This document shows, one piece after another, positions 15,998 through 24,390 of a DNA stretch of 64,000 nt. The notes beneath the pieces are model-generated. The model searched no databases. It saw nothing but the letters and a program-made list of their open reading frames with translations, and was not told the DNA's origin. The translations under genes were made by a program, and so were the position numbers. The DNA is from Deltaproteobacteria bacterium (GTDB lineage: Bacteria; Desulfobacterota; Desulfobacteria; Desulfobacterales; SpSt-501): contig JACRCN010000097.1 of assembly GCA_016219005.1 (NCBI GenBank), positions 1-64,000 on the forward strand. Reading direction: 5' to 3'. Each line of letters opens with the position of its first letter. Within the stretch, counting starts at the first letter, position 1.

Positions 15998-16624
15998 ATG
16001 CCCCTGCACGTCGTGCAACACCCCTTGATCCAGCACAAAATCGCCCTGGCACGCGAAAAGAATGTGACGACGAAAGACTTCCGGGAGCTTGCCTCGGAGA
16101 TCGCCACCCTGCTGACCTACGAGGCCACCAAGGATCTGGAAACCGAAAAAGAAACCATCCAGGGCTGGGCCGGCCCCGTGCAGGTTGAAAAAATCAAGGG
16201 CAAGAAGATCACGGTGGTCCCGATCTTGCGGGCCGGGCTCGGCATGATGCCGGGCGTGCTGGACCTCATCCCCTCGGCCAAGGTGAGCATCGTGGGGCTT
16301 TACCGCAACGAAGAGACCCTCGACCCGGTGCGCTACTATGTCAAGCTTGCCAAGAACATGGATGAGCGCATCGCCCTCATCCTCGACCCGATGCTCGCCA
16401 CCGGCGGCTCAACAGTAGCCGCCATCGATCTGCTCAAGGAGTCCGGCTGCAAGCAGATCAAGGGCATCTTCATGGTGGCCGCACCCGAAGGCATCCGCCG
16501 CGTGGAAAAAGCCCACCCGGACGTGAACATGTACGTCGCTGCCGTGGATGAGAGATTGAACGACATTGGCTACATCCTCCCCGGTCTGGGGGACGCTGGC
16601 GACAAGATTTTCGGCACGAAGTAG
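15998..16624 (+). CDS. upp: Uracil phosphoribosyltransferase
   Basis: This enzyme salvages uracil by joining it to PRPP to make UMP in the cytoplasm. The protein has 208 residues, the usual length. The hallmark PRPP-binding loop is present ([11 protein letters not shown]). The C-terminal uracil-binding segment ([16 protein letters not shown]) is intact, as is the LRAGLGM stretch near residue 70. The ATG at 15998 has AAGGAGA eight bases upstream and gives the standard [15 protein letters not shown]-terminus. Longer in-frame readings back to 15905 have no such support. It appears to stand alone with its own promoter, and the next gene starts 168 bases downstream. Confidence 0.96.
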   Translation: MPLHVVQHPLIQHKIALAREKNVTTKDFRELASEIATLLTYEATKDLETEKETIQGWAGPVQVEKIKGKKITVVPILRAGLGMMPGVLDLIPSAKVSIVGLYRNEETLDPVRYYVKLAKNMDERIALILDPMLATGGSTVAAIDLLKESGCKQIKGIFMVAAPEGIRRVEKAHPDVNMYVAAVDERLNDIGYILPGLGDAGDKIFGTK

Positions 16625-16792
16625 CCTTCGGCGGATCCATCACCAGAAATTGCTCACCGGCGCTTCGGTGTCGGTTTTATTGCTTCCGGGACTTCAGTTC
16701 AACGATCCGGCTGCAGCACTCCCTTGTCAAAGCCCCCCGCTGCGTGTTAACAACGACGCGTTGTACGAGTTCCATTAACGGAGGAATCTCCC

Positions 16793-17863
16793 ATGAGCAG
16801 CAAACGTTTCTATGGCAACGGCCTGCCCTTCCTGATCGGGAGCCTCCCGGTGCGGGATCATACAGAGGCCGCCGGCCTGGTCTGGGAGTACACGCCGGAG
16901 ATACCCCTTTGGGCCCAGCTGCCCGCCAGACCCGGCGAGGGCATGATGGACCAGTTCACTACCGGGCTTCCCGGCTGGGTCGAAAAAGCCGGCAAATCCT
17001 TCGTCGATACCGAAGCCCCAGGCTTCGCGGATGACATGCTACGCTTTTACGAGGACTTTCTCGCGGCGCAGGCAGACCGCGGCGGTTCCGGGACATCGCG
17101 GTTTGAGCTGAAGGCCGATACGGCCCAGGGATTCTTCACCCTGATCGAGCATATCGGCCGCGCGCCGCACAAACCGGCGGCCCTGAAGGGCCAGGTCACG
17201 GGGCCTTTCACCTTGACCACCGGTATTCACGACAACCGGGGCAGGGCGATCATTTACGACGATCAGCTGCGGGATGCGGCGGTGAAACTGATCGCCCTGA
17301 AAGCGCGGTGGCAGGCCAAGCGGTTGGCCGCCTTTGGCCGGCCGGTGATCATCTCTCTTGATGAGCCCGCCCTGGCCGGCTTCGGATCCTCCGAGTTCAT
17401 CAGTATCTCCCGGGACGACGTCGCCGCCTGCCTGGAAGAGGTCATCGATGCCGTCCATGACGGGGGCGGCCTCGCCGCGATCCACGTCTGCGCCAACACG
17501 GACTGGGCGCTGGTTCTGGGCTCCTCCGCCGACATCGTCAGCTTCGATGCCTACGCCTATTTCGACCGCTTCATCCTCTACCGCGCAGAGCTGCAGCGCT
17601 TTCTTGCGTCCGGCCGCCTTCTGGCTTGGGGCATCGTGCCCACTCTCAGCCCGGACGATCTCGCCCGGGCCGCCGCGGGCCCCCTCGTGGAGCGCCTGAA
17701 GTCCCATGCCGCCCAGGTGATGGCACTCGGCTTCACCTGGGAGCAGGTCCGGGCGCAGTCGCTGGTGAGCCCGGCCTGCGGAATGGGGTCGCTGACCCCT
17801 GACCTGGCATTGAGGGCGCTTCAGTTGACGCGGGCAGTATCGTTGCAAGTCAGGAACGAGTAG
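16793..17863 (+). CDS. MetE C-terminal-like (cobalamin-independent methionine synthase/UROD superfamily) protein
   Basis: This 356-residue protein corresponds to the catalytic barrel of cobalamin-independent methionine synthase without the N-terminal half that binds folate in MetE. The metal-binding pattern survives: IHVCANTDW supplies a histidine and a cysteine, and SPACGMGSL supplies a C-terminal cysteine. SLDEPAL and a GPFTL segment match the substrate barrel. Such short MetE-like proteins occur in many anaerobes and probably take methyl groups from a donor other than methyl-folate, for example a corrinoid protein; this is inference from known families. GGAGG precedes the ATG by nine bases. 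The MoxR gene starts about 100 bases downstream. No SAM riboswitch is visible upstream. Confidence 0.75.
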   Translation: MSSKRFYGNGLPFLIGSLPVRDHTEAAGLVWEYTPEIPLWAQLPARPGEGMMDQFTTGLPGWVEKAGKSFVDTEAPGFADDMLRFYEDFLAAQADRGGSGTSRFELKADTAQGFFTLIEHIGRAPHKPAALKGQVTGPFTLTTGIHDNRGRAIIYDDQLRDAAVKLIALKARWQAKRLAAFGRPVIISLDEPALAGFGSSEFISISRDDVAACLEEVIDAVHDGGGLAAIHVCANTDWALVLGSSADIVSFDAYAYFDRFILYRAELQRFLASGRLLAWGIVPTLSPDDLARAAAGPLVERLKSHAAQVMALGFTWEQVRAQSLVSPACGMGSLTPDLALRALQLTRAVSLQVRNE

Positions 17864-17968
17864 AGCGTGATCATACGGTGCCAGGTTCAAGGTGCACGGC
17901 TCCGGGCGGATGCCGAGAAAACGTATTCCTTGATCAACGCAACGGACCCAACGGACTCAAAGGATGCC

Positions 17969-18820
17969 ATGAAATCACAAGACTCCCGACACCATTTTGC
18001 CGGCGGCTCCCGCTATGTTTTAGACGATGAACTCGCCAAGATCGTGAACATCTCGATTGCGCTCGAGATGCCGCTGCTGCTCAAGGGCGAGCCGGGCACC
18101 GGCAAGACCATGCTGGCGCATGCCATCGCCGAGGCCCTGCGAATGCCGCTGATCGTGCTGAACGTTAAATCCAGCATGAAGCTTATTGAAGCCCTCTACC
18201 AGTACGACACGCTCACGCGCCTGAACGACAGCCGTTTCGGCGATTCCAAGCGCGACGTGAGCCGGATCGAGGACTACATCCGCATGGGCAAGATCGGCCA
18301 GGCTTTCAAAGCGGAGACCCGCACGGTGCTGCTGATCGACGAGATCGACAAGGCCGACACCGACTTCCAGGACGACATGCTCGATGTACTCGACCAGATG
18401 GAGTTCGACATCATCGAGATCGACAAAACCGTGCCGGCCCGGAATCGGCCGGTCATCATCATCACTTCCAACGCCAAGAAAGACCTGTCTGACCCGTTTC
18501 TGGGCCGCTGCAATTTCCACCACATCGCCTTTCCGGACCCGGACATGATGCGGCGCATCGTGCGGGTGCACTTCCCGGACATCGACGGCGACCTCGTGGA
18601 GAACAGCATTGCGGCCTTCTACCGGGTGCGGCAGGTCGAAGGTGTCGAAAAGCGGCCAGCCACCCGGGAGCTGATCAACTGGATCCGAGCGCTGCAGTCC
18701 GACCCGGATCTCACCCCCCGGCAGCTGGCCAAGGGCGAGCTGCCCTACCTGGGGGTGCTTTTCAAGAAAAGCCTGGACTACCAGCGCGCCCGGGATGCCT
18801 TCAGCCGGAAACGCTTATAG
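17969..18820 (+). CDS. MoxR-family AAA+ ATPase
   Basis: MoxR ATPases act as chaperones that help assemble or metallate enzyme complexes, nearly always with a von Willebrand A domain partner. This 283-residue protein has a Walker A motif near residue 38 (GEPGTGKTM), a Walker B motif (VLLIDEIDKAD), sensor 1 (IIITSNAKKDL) and an arginine finger region (FLGRCNFHHI). It keeps the helix-2 insert that marks the MoxR clade. The ATG at 17969, preceded by AAAGGA, gives the normal N-terminus; an upstream in-frame start at 17867 would overlap unrelated sequence. A VWA gene follows at 19037, but a ~140-bp repeat separates the two. The target enzyme is unknown. Confidence 0.88.
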   Translation: MKSQDSRHHFAGGSRYVLDDELAKIVNISIALEMPLLLKGEPGTGKTMLAHAIAEALRMPLIVLNVKSSMKLIEALYQYDTLTRLNDSRFGDSKRDVSRIEDYIRMGKIGQAFKAETRTVLLIDEIDKADTDFQDDMLDVLDQMEFDIIEIDKTVPARNRPVIIITSNAKKDLSDPFLGRCNFHHIAFPDPDMMRRIVRVHFPDIDGDLVENSIAAFYRVRQVEGVEKRPATRELINWIRALQSDPDLTPRQLAKGELPYLGVLFKKSLDYQRARDAFSRKRL

Positions 18821-18963
18821 AGGCCGTCTCAAAAATAGCAGATCACAGCCGAGGGCAAGGCGCATGCCGATGAAAAAGCGCAGCCGCGGCAGGTGGTGAG
18901 CATTTTTCAGGGGCCTGCAACGTCGCCATCGACTGTCAGATGCATTTTTGAGTCAGCTTCTAA
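18820..18963. repeat. Dispersed ~140-bp intergenic repeat, copy 2
   Basis: This is the partner of 10321-10464. Its left end (AGAGGCCGTCTCAAAAATAG) and right end (reverse complement AGAAGCTGACTCAAAAATG) are imperfect inverted repeats. The element begins at the stop codon of the MoxR gene and lies between MoxR and its VWA partner, which are normally adjacent, so insertion into a pre-existing operon is likely. Confidence 0.75.
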
Positions 18964-19036
18964 TTTAGGCAGGCTGAGGTCTCAAAGGAATTTGTTATTT
19001 TTGTTTTGAGCTTCGAGCTGGCAAACGGAGTGGGCC

Positions 19037-20227
19037 GTGTTCGTCGATTTCTTCTACAAGCTGCGGGACGTCGGCATCCCGGCCAGCCCCACCGCGTTCC
19101 TCACCCTGCACCGGGCGCTCGCCACGGGACTGGTGAGCTCGCTCGAGGATTTCTACACGGCTTCGCGCTGCATTTTGGTGAAGAGCGAGCGCTACTTCGA
19201 TTTATTCGATCAGGTCTTCGCCCATCAATTCAAGGGGGCGGAGATGCCCGATCCCCGGGGGCTCGAGCTGGATGAGCTGGCACGCTCGATGCTGGAGGTC
19301 TGGCTGCAGAACCCGGGAGAGCTGTCGCGGCTGCTCGGCATGGACGAGAGCGCGCTTAAGAAACTGCCCCCGGAGCAGCTGATCGAATACTTCAAAGAGC
19401 GACTCAAGGAACAGAACGAGGCGCACCACGGCGGGGCCAAATGGATCGGCACGGGCGGCTATTCCCCGGTCGGCCACTCCGGCTACCACCCGGAGGGCAT
19501 GCGGGTGGGCGGTGTGTCCCGCAGCAAGTCGGCGGTGAAGGTTGCCCTGGAGCGCCGGTACCGGGATTACTCCCAGGACGGACCCCTGACCCAGGCCATG
19601 GTGGGTGAAGCCCTGAAACGGCTGCGGCACCTGGCGCCGCACGGCCCGAAAGACCGCCTGAACGTCGAGGAAACCATCTACCAGACCACCCGCAACGGCG
19701 GCGAGATCGAGATCATTTTCGCCCGAGCGTTCAAGGACAAGCTCAAGGTGATTCTCGCCATCGACAACGGCGGCTGGTCCATGGACCCTTACATCTCTGT
19801 GGTTCAGACCCTTTTTGACTACGCCCGCGCCCAGTTCAAGGACCTCAAGACCTTTTTCTTCCACAACACCATCTACAGCACCCTTTGGAGCGATGCGGCG
19901 CGTTACAGGAAGCCCCAACGCATCGATGAACTCGCGCGCCTCGATCCGGAGACGCGCGTGGTGGTGGTCGGTGACGCCAGCATGGCCCCCTATGAGTTGA
20001 TGGCCGCCGACGGCTCCATCTACGTCGAAGAGCGCAGCGGCCGACCGAGCATCGAGTGCCTCAATTTCCTGGCGAAGACCTTTCCCCGCTCGGTTTGGCT
20101 CAACCCCAAGCCGGCTGACGCCTGGCCCTACACCCGCAGCATCGCTGCCATCCGCCAGATTTTCCCCATGTTCGAGCTCACCATCGACGGTCTGGAGCAG
20201 GCGGTGACGCATCTGATGAAAAAGTAA
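19037..20227 (+). CDS. VWA-domain protein, CoxE-like (MoxR partner)
   Basis: This 396-residue protein has a helical N-terminal half (DFFYKLRDVGIPASPTAFL) and a C-terminal von Willebrand A-like domain, the usual architecture of CoxE-type partners of MoxR ATPases. The metal site of VWA domains is normally D-x-S-x-S; here the equivalent reads AIDNGGWSMD, so the first serine is glycine and the metal site is altered. A later VVVVGDASMAPYEL segment fits the conserved aspartate loop. The GTG start at 19037 has GGAG about six bases upstream. The MoxR gene precedes it, separated by a dispersed repeat, and an MFS gene follows 15 bases later. The pair probably remodels a metalloenzyme or membrane complex, which I cannot identify. 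Confidence 0.8.
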   Translation: MFVDFFYKLRDVGIPASPTAFLTLHRALATGLVSSLEDFYTASRCILVKSERYFDLFDQVFAHQFKGAEMPDPRGLELDELARSMLEVWLQNPGELSRLLGMDESALKKLPPEQLIEYFKERLKEQNEAHHGGAKWIGTGGYSPVGHSGYHPEGMRVGGVSRSKSAVKVALERRYRDYSQDGPLTQAMVGEALKRLRHLAPHGPKDRLNVEETIYQTTRNGGEIEIIFARAFKDKLKVILAIDNGGWSMDPYISVVQTLFDYARAQFKDLKTFFFHNTIYSTLWSDAARYRKPQRIDELARLDPETRVVVVGDASMAPYELMAADGSIYVEERSGRPSIECLNFLAKTFPRSVWLNPKPADAWPYTRSIAAIRQIFPMFELTIDGLEQAVTHLMKK

Positions 20228-20242
20228 ACGGAAGGCGTTCCT

Positions 20243-21535
20243 GTGACGGCAGATGTAAGTGTGGAAAAGCGGACACGGTTTGACGGGTGGCTGGCCGGGA
20301 TCTGCGCCTCGCGGGTGTTCAACGGCCTGGTGTTCATGAGCTACGCTGCGGCGCTCCCGGTGCTGCAACGGGAGTGGGAGATGTCGGCGGCCCAGGCGGG
20401 GGCCATCGCCAGCGGGTTCCAGATGGGCTATGCCGTCTCCCTGGTGGTCTTCTCAAGCGTCGCGGACCGCATCAGCCCAAAGCGATTGTACCTTTGGTCC
20501 CTTTTTACCGCCGGGGTTTTTAGCCTGGGCTTTGCCTTCTTCGCCCGGGGCTTCGCCTCCGCCCTGGTCCTGCACACCGTCGTGGGGATCTCCCTGGGAG
20601 GCACTTACACCACCGGGGTCATGATCATCGCCGACCAGTACGTGGCCCGCCACCGGGGCATGGCCGTGGGGTTCTTCATCGCCAGCACCTCCTGCGGCTA
20701 CGCATTTTCCCTCGCCATCAGCGGGGTGGCCATTCCCGTCGGCGGCTACACGCTCTCGTTTCTCCTGACCTGCCTCGGGCCCATTCTGGGATGGTTTCGG
20801 GCCTGGATCACCCTCCGGCGTACCGCCGTGCCGGCGGCCGGCCGCCGCAAGGAGCAGCGCTTCACGCGGGAGGTCCTGGGCAACCGGCCCGCCATGCTCT
20901 TGATCTGGGGTTACATCTGTCACAACTGGGAGCTTCTGGGCATGTGGTCCTGGACCCCGGCGTTTCTGGCGGCCTGCCTCGCGCAGGCGGGGTCAATGCA
21001 GGCCAGTGCTGCGGGCTACGGGGCCTTCATCACCGCGTCGTTCCATTTTGTGGGGCTTCTGGCCTCGTTTTCCATGGGGGCCCTCTCCGACCGCATGGAC
21101 CGCGCCAGGATCCTGCTGATCCTGGCAGCCGCGGGCATGGCCTGCTCCTTCCTGTTCGGTTGGTCCGCGGGGTGGCCCCTGGCGCTGGTGGTGGGAATCG
21201 GCCTGGTCTATGCCTTCACGGCCCTGGGGGACTCGCCCGTCCTGTCGGCGGCCCTCACCGAAGAGGTGGACGCCGCTTGCCTGGGTGTCGCCCTCGGTTT
21301 CAGATCGCTGGTGGGGTTCGGCGCCGGGGCGGTAGCGCCGGTCGCCTTTGGGGTCGTTCTCGACTGGACCAATCCCGTGATCGATGGGCAGCGAGTCTAC
21401 GCCGATTGGGGCTGGGCCTTCAGCGTGCTCGGCCTGGGCGGGGGCGGGGCGGCTTGGGCCGCCTTTCGGTTCGGTCGGAGTCGCCGGCAGGAAACGCGCG
21501 GCCAACTGAACCCTGCCGGAGAAAAGGAGACGTAG
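20243..21535 (+). CDS. Major facilitator superfamily transporter
   Basis: This 430-residue protein has about 12 hydrophobic helices with the MFS half-repeat. The loop between helices 2 and 3 reads SSVADRISPKRLYL, a version of the G-x-x-x-D-R-x-G-R-R motif, and its counterpart in the second half reads GALSDRMDRARIL. Both support a sugar-, acid- or drug-type antiporter or symporter fold, but the sequence gives no specific substrate. The GTG start lies 15 bases after the VWA gene, so the two are probably co-transcribed. The C-terminus ends in a short hydrophilic tail. No frameshift or unusual feature is seen. Confidence 0.85.
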   Translation: MTADVSVEKRTRFDGWLAGICASRVFNGLVFMSYAAALPVLQREWEMSAAQAGAIASGFQMGYAVSLVVFSSVADRISPKRLYLWSLFTAGVFSLGFAFFARGFASALVLHTVVGISLGGTYTTGVMIIADQYVARHRGMAVGFFIASTSCGYAFSLAISGVAIPVGGYTLSFLLTCLGPILGWFRAWITLRRTAVPAAGRRKEQRFTREVLGNRPAMLLIWGYICHNWELLGMWSWTPAFLAACLAQAGSMQASAAGYGAFITASFHFVGLLASFSMGALSDRMDRARILLILAAAGMACSFLFGWSAGWPLALVVGIGLVYAFTALGDSPVLSAALTEEVDAACLGVALGFRSLVGFGAGAVAPVAFGVVLDWTNPVIDGQRVYADWGWAFSVLGLGGGGAAWAAFRFGRSRRQETRGQLNPAGEKET

Positions 21536-21620
21536 TTGATTGTGTCAGCGGGCATCGAGCCCGGGGCCGGCATATGCGCGGGCCGCACGGTCGATTAGGG
21601 AGCACCGGCGCCAAATCAGC

Positions 21621-21649
21621 TTGACAACAAACAAAATTCAAAGTAGACA
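21621..21649 (+). promoter_or_regulatory. Candidate promoter for sat
   Basis: TTGACA (21621-21626), a 17-base A-rich spacer and TAGACA (21644-21649) resemble a sigma-70 promoter with a strong -35 and weak -10. It would give sat a leader of about 70 bases. The aprB promoter candidate has the same strong -35 and weak -10 layout. Confidence 0.45.
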
Positions 21650-21727
21650 TGAAACCTTAACCTGTCGGCCGTAAGCCCGCGTCTACCGGGCATGACTATA
21701 ACAACGCTGGAAAGGAGAGAGGAACAC

Positions 21728-23011
21728 ATGTCACAGTTGATACCCCCTCATGGCGGAAAAGGATTGACCTGTTGCCTGTTGGAAGGCGCCGCGCTGCAAG
21801 CGGAAATGAAAAAGGCGCAAGGACTCAAGAAGATTTCGGTTTCCCCGCGTGAAAAGGGCGACCTGATCATGATGGGCATCGGCGGCTTCAGCCCGCTGAC
21901 CGGCTTCATGACCAAGGCCGACTGGAAGGGCGTCTGCGAAAAGTTTATGATGGCCGATGGCACCTTCTGGCCGATCCCGGTCACCATGTCGGCCTCCAAA
22001 ACGGAGGCGGCCGGAATCAAGATCGGTGAAGAGATCGCTCTTTACGACGCCGAGGGCAAAGAGATCGTGGCCACCATGAAGGTCACCGAGAAATACGAAA
22101 TGGGCGTGGCCGAGAAACGTTTCGAGTGCGAAAAAACGTTCATGGGCGAAGGATCCAAGACGGTTGAAGATTTCTGGAAGATCGCCGAAAAGGATCACCC
22201 GGGCGTTCAGATGGTCATGAAGCAGAAGGACGTCAACCTCGCCGGGCCGGTCAAGGTGCTGAGCGAAGGGGAGTACCCCAAGAAATACGCCGGGGTCTAC
22301 ATGCGGCCGGCCGAGTCCCGCAAGATCTTCGATGAGCGCGGGTGGAAAGAAATCGCGGCCCTGCAGCTGCGCAACCCCATGCACCGCTCCCACGAATACC
22401 TGTGCAAGATCGCGGTGGAAGTCTGCGACGGCGTCTACATCCACTCGCTGGTCGGCAACCTGAAGCCCGGGGACATCCCCGCCGAGACCCGGGTCAAATG
22501 CATCGACGCCCTCGTGAAGTACTACTTCGTCGAGAAGAACGTGCTCCAGGGCGGCTACCCGCTGGACATGCGCTACGCCGGCCCGCGTGAAGCCCTCCTG
22601 CATGCCACCTTCCGGCAGAACTACGGCTGCTCCCGCATGATCATCGGCCGCGACCACGCCGGTGTGGGTGACTTCTACGGCATGTTCGAGGCCCAGACCA
22701 TCTTCAACAAGATCCCGTATCCCAAGGAAGCCGGCAAGGCGCTGCTTTGCAAACCTCTTATGATCGACTGGACCTTCTACTGCTTCAAGTGCGACGGCAT
22801 GGCGTCCCTGCGTACCTGCCCGCACGGCAAGGAAGACCGCGTGCTGCTCTCCGGCACGATGCTGCGCAAGATGCTCTCCGAAGGCAGCAAGGTGCCGGAC
22901 CACTTCGGCCGCGACGAGGTCCTCGAAATCCTGCGCGAGTACTACAAGGGCCTGGACGAAAAAGTCGAGATCAAACTGCACGGGGCCGCCACCGGCGCCG
23001 AAAAGAAGTAA
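21728..23011 (+). CDS. sat: Sulfate adenylyltransferase (ATP sulfurylase), dissimilatory type
   Basis: Sat activates sulfate with ATP to adenosine-5'-phosphosulfate (APS) and pyrophosphate in the cytoplasm, the first step of dissimilatory sulfate reduction. The 427-residue protein carries the nucleotide-binding motifs [13 protein letters not shown] (HxxH type) and GRDHAGVG. It also has the zinc-binding pattern [18 protein letters not shown] of prokaryotic dissimilatory enzymes. There is no APS kinase domain. The ATG at 21728 has AAAGGAGAGAGGA just upstream, better than the in-frame start at 21692. The gene stands alone, has its own terminator at 23031-23067, and faces the qmoC end of the minus-strand apr-qmo series. 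All enzymes needed to carry sulfate to sulfite are thus encoded within 10 kb. Confidence 0.97.
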   Translation: MSQLIPPHGGKGLTCCLLEGAALQAEMKKAQGLKKISVSPREKGDLIMMGIGGFSPLTGFMTKADWKGVCEKFMMADGTFWPIPVTMSASKTEAAGIKIGEEIALYDAEGKEIVATMKVTEKYEMGVAEKRFECEKTFMGEGSKTVEDFWKIAEKDHPGVQMVMKQKDVNLAGPVKVLSEGEYPKKYAGVYMRPAESRKIFDERGWKEIAALQLRNPMHRSHEYLCKIAVEVCDGVYIHSLVGNLKPGDIPAETRVKCIDALVKYYFVEKNVLQGGYPLDMRYAGPREALLHATFRQNYGCSRMIIGRDHAGVGDFYGMFEAQTIFNKIPYPKEAGKALLCKPLMIDWTFYCFKCDGMASLRTCPHGKEDRVLLSGTMLRKMLSEGSKVPDHFGRDEVLEILREYYKGLDEKVEIKLHGAATGAEKK

Positions 23012-23030
23012 GATTCCCTCCGACGTTCCA

Positions 23031-23067
23031 AACAAGAATGCCCGCCGTTTCGGCGGGCATTCTTGTT
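23031..23067 (+). terminator. Terminator of sat
   Basis: A perfect 17-bp stem with a TTT loop (left arm 23031-23047, right arm 23051-23067) ends in TTCTTGTTTGG. It has A-rich sequence on the left and T-rich sequence on the right, so it can stop transcription in both directions. It lies 20 bases after the sat stop codon. Confidence 0.85.
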
Positions 23068-23100
23068 TGGCCTCCCGGCTGCCGAGCCTTCCCGCGCACC

Positions 23101-23137
23101 AATGCAAAAAGGGGGCGTCTCCGCCCCCCTTTTGCAT
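23101..23137 (-). terminator. Terminator of the qmo operon
   Basis: A 17-bp stem with one mismatch (left arm 23101-23117, right arm about 23121-23137) lies 21 bases beyond the qmoC stop. On the minus strand the right arm is T-rich. With the sat terminator it insulates two convergent, probably highly expressed units. Confidence 0.75.
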
Positions 23138-23157
23138 TTCCGCTTTTGTCGCGATTG

Positions 23158-24321
23158 CTACTTGACGAACTTGCGTCCCGCGTATTCCGAGTACACCATC
23201 GCCGCCGTTCGATAGGCCAGGTGGGCCAGCTTCGTGAACGGCAGGTAGGCGATCAGGAAAAAAATGCAGATGAGATGCAGGAAATACATCGCGAATGTCA
23301 CGGGCGCCCAACCGGCGATGCGGGTGAGCTCGGTGAGCATACCGGTGAGCCCCAGGCCGAAGGCGATGCCAATGAGGAACCAGTCCTTGTAGGCGCTCTT
23401 CTGGTCGGGTTTGTTCAGCCGGCTCTTGATCATCATCCCGGTGCCGACGATCAGGGCGATGCCGCTGATGTTGGCCAACCACTTGATGGGGTTGATCTGC
23501 GCCCAGGGACCGTGCAACGGCCCGGTGGGAAGCAGGTACGAGCCGTAGAGCACGAGAAAGATCACGCTGGTCACAATGAACAGCCCCACAAACGACCAGA
23601 ACGTAAGGAAGTGGGCGATGTAGCGGTCCTTGTTCTCGGTGCACTCGGAGAACTTCTTGTGCGTCAAGATGGTCGGGATCACCCGGATGACGGCCTGGAC
23701 GAAGCCTGCGACCTCAATGGTTTGCTGGTCGGTCTTGCCCTCTGCCAGGGCGTTCTGGTGGATGTCGCCAACGAAGCGCTTCAGACCCAGGGCAAGCACC
23801 GTCACGGCGAAGAGCATCGCCGGCACCATGTGCATGTCCACCAGCCAGGTGGAGAAGAACTTGTAGTGCGCGATGCCTCCGCTCAGGTCGGGCTTGAAGT
23901 TGAGCAGGCCGGTGATGGAGCCTACCACCAGGAAGAGGGCGACCGGGATCGCGATCAGGATCGGCAGCTTCTTGGGGTCGTTGACCGCCTCGGCCAGCCA
24001 GCGCGGCCGCGAGTACTCGACGATGGCCTGGGCCCGGATCGCGGCCAGCACGTCGGCCGGCTTGGCCTTGCGCGGGCAGCGCGTCGAGCAGTCGCCGCAG
24101 TTGTGGCACAGCCACGGGTCCGCGCTCTTGACCACCTTGTCCTTCAGGCCCCAGGACGAAGCGATCATCTCCTTGCGCGGGAAGGGCTTGTTGTCGGGTG
24201 AGATCGGGCAGGCCACCGAGCAGGTGGCGCACTGGTAGCACTTCTTGAGATCGTCGCCGCCCAGTATCCCCAGATCTTTGATGAACTTGAGATCGGGCTC
24301 AACCAGAATTCTTTCCGCCAT
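23158..24321 (-). CDS. qmoC: Quinone-interacting membrane-bound oxidoreductase subunit QmoC
   Basis: QmoC is the membrane subunit of the Qmo complex, which exchanges electrons between menaquinone and APS reductase. The 387-residue protein is an HdrC-HdrE fusion. Its N-terminal half holds two [4Fe-4S] cluster motifs (CYQCATCSVACP and CHNCGDCSTRCP). The C-terminal half has about six membrane helices resembling a b-type cytochrome of the NarI/HdrE type, with histidines for heme. The second ATG (24321) is preferred because GGAGG is seven bases upstream; the first ATG at 24327 almost touches it. The gene is last in qmoABC, 69 bases after qmoB, and a terminator follows. Confidence 0.95.
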   Translation of the reverse strand: MAERILVEPDLKFIKDLGILGGDDLKKCYQCATCSVACPISPDNKPFPRKEMIASSWGLKDKVVKSADPWLCHNCGDCSTRCPRKAKPADVLAAIRAQAIVEYSRPRWLAEAVNDPKKLPILIAIPVALFLVVGSITGLLNFKPDLSGGIAHYKFFSTWLVDMHMVPAMLFAVTVLALGLKRFVGDIHQNALAEGKTDQQTIEVAGFVQAVIRVIPTILTHKKFSECTENKDRYIAHFLTFWSFVGLFIVTSVIFLVLYGSYLLPTGPLHGPWAQINPIKWLANISGIALIVGTGMMIKSRLNKPDQKSAYKDWFLIGIAFGLGLTGMLTELTRIAGWAPVTFAMYFLHLICIFFLIAYLPFTKLAHLAYRTAAMVYSEYAGRKFVK

Positions 24322-24390
24322 AACCATACCTCCTCTATGGAAACGAGGAGAGACGGGGCTGCCGCCTCTCCTCCGCTGAACCGCTGCTGG

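Noticed and set aside
21731-23644. Long minus-strand frame opposite sat and extending past it
   Set aside because: It is a mirror of sat codons in G+C-rich DNA, with arginine/histidine-rich low-quality protein.
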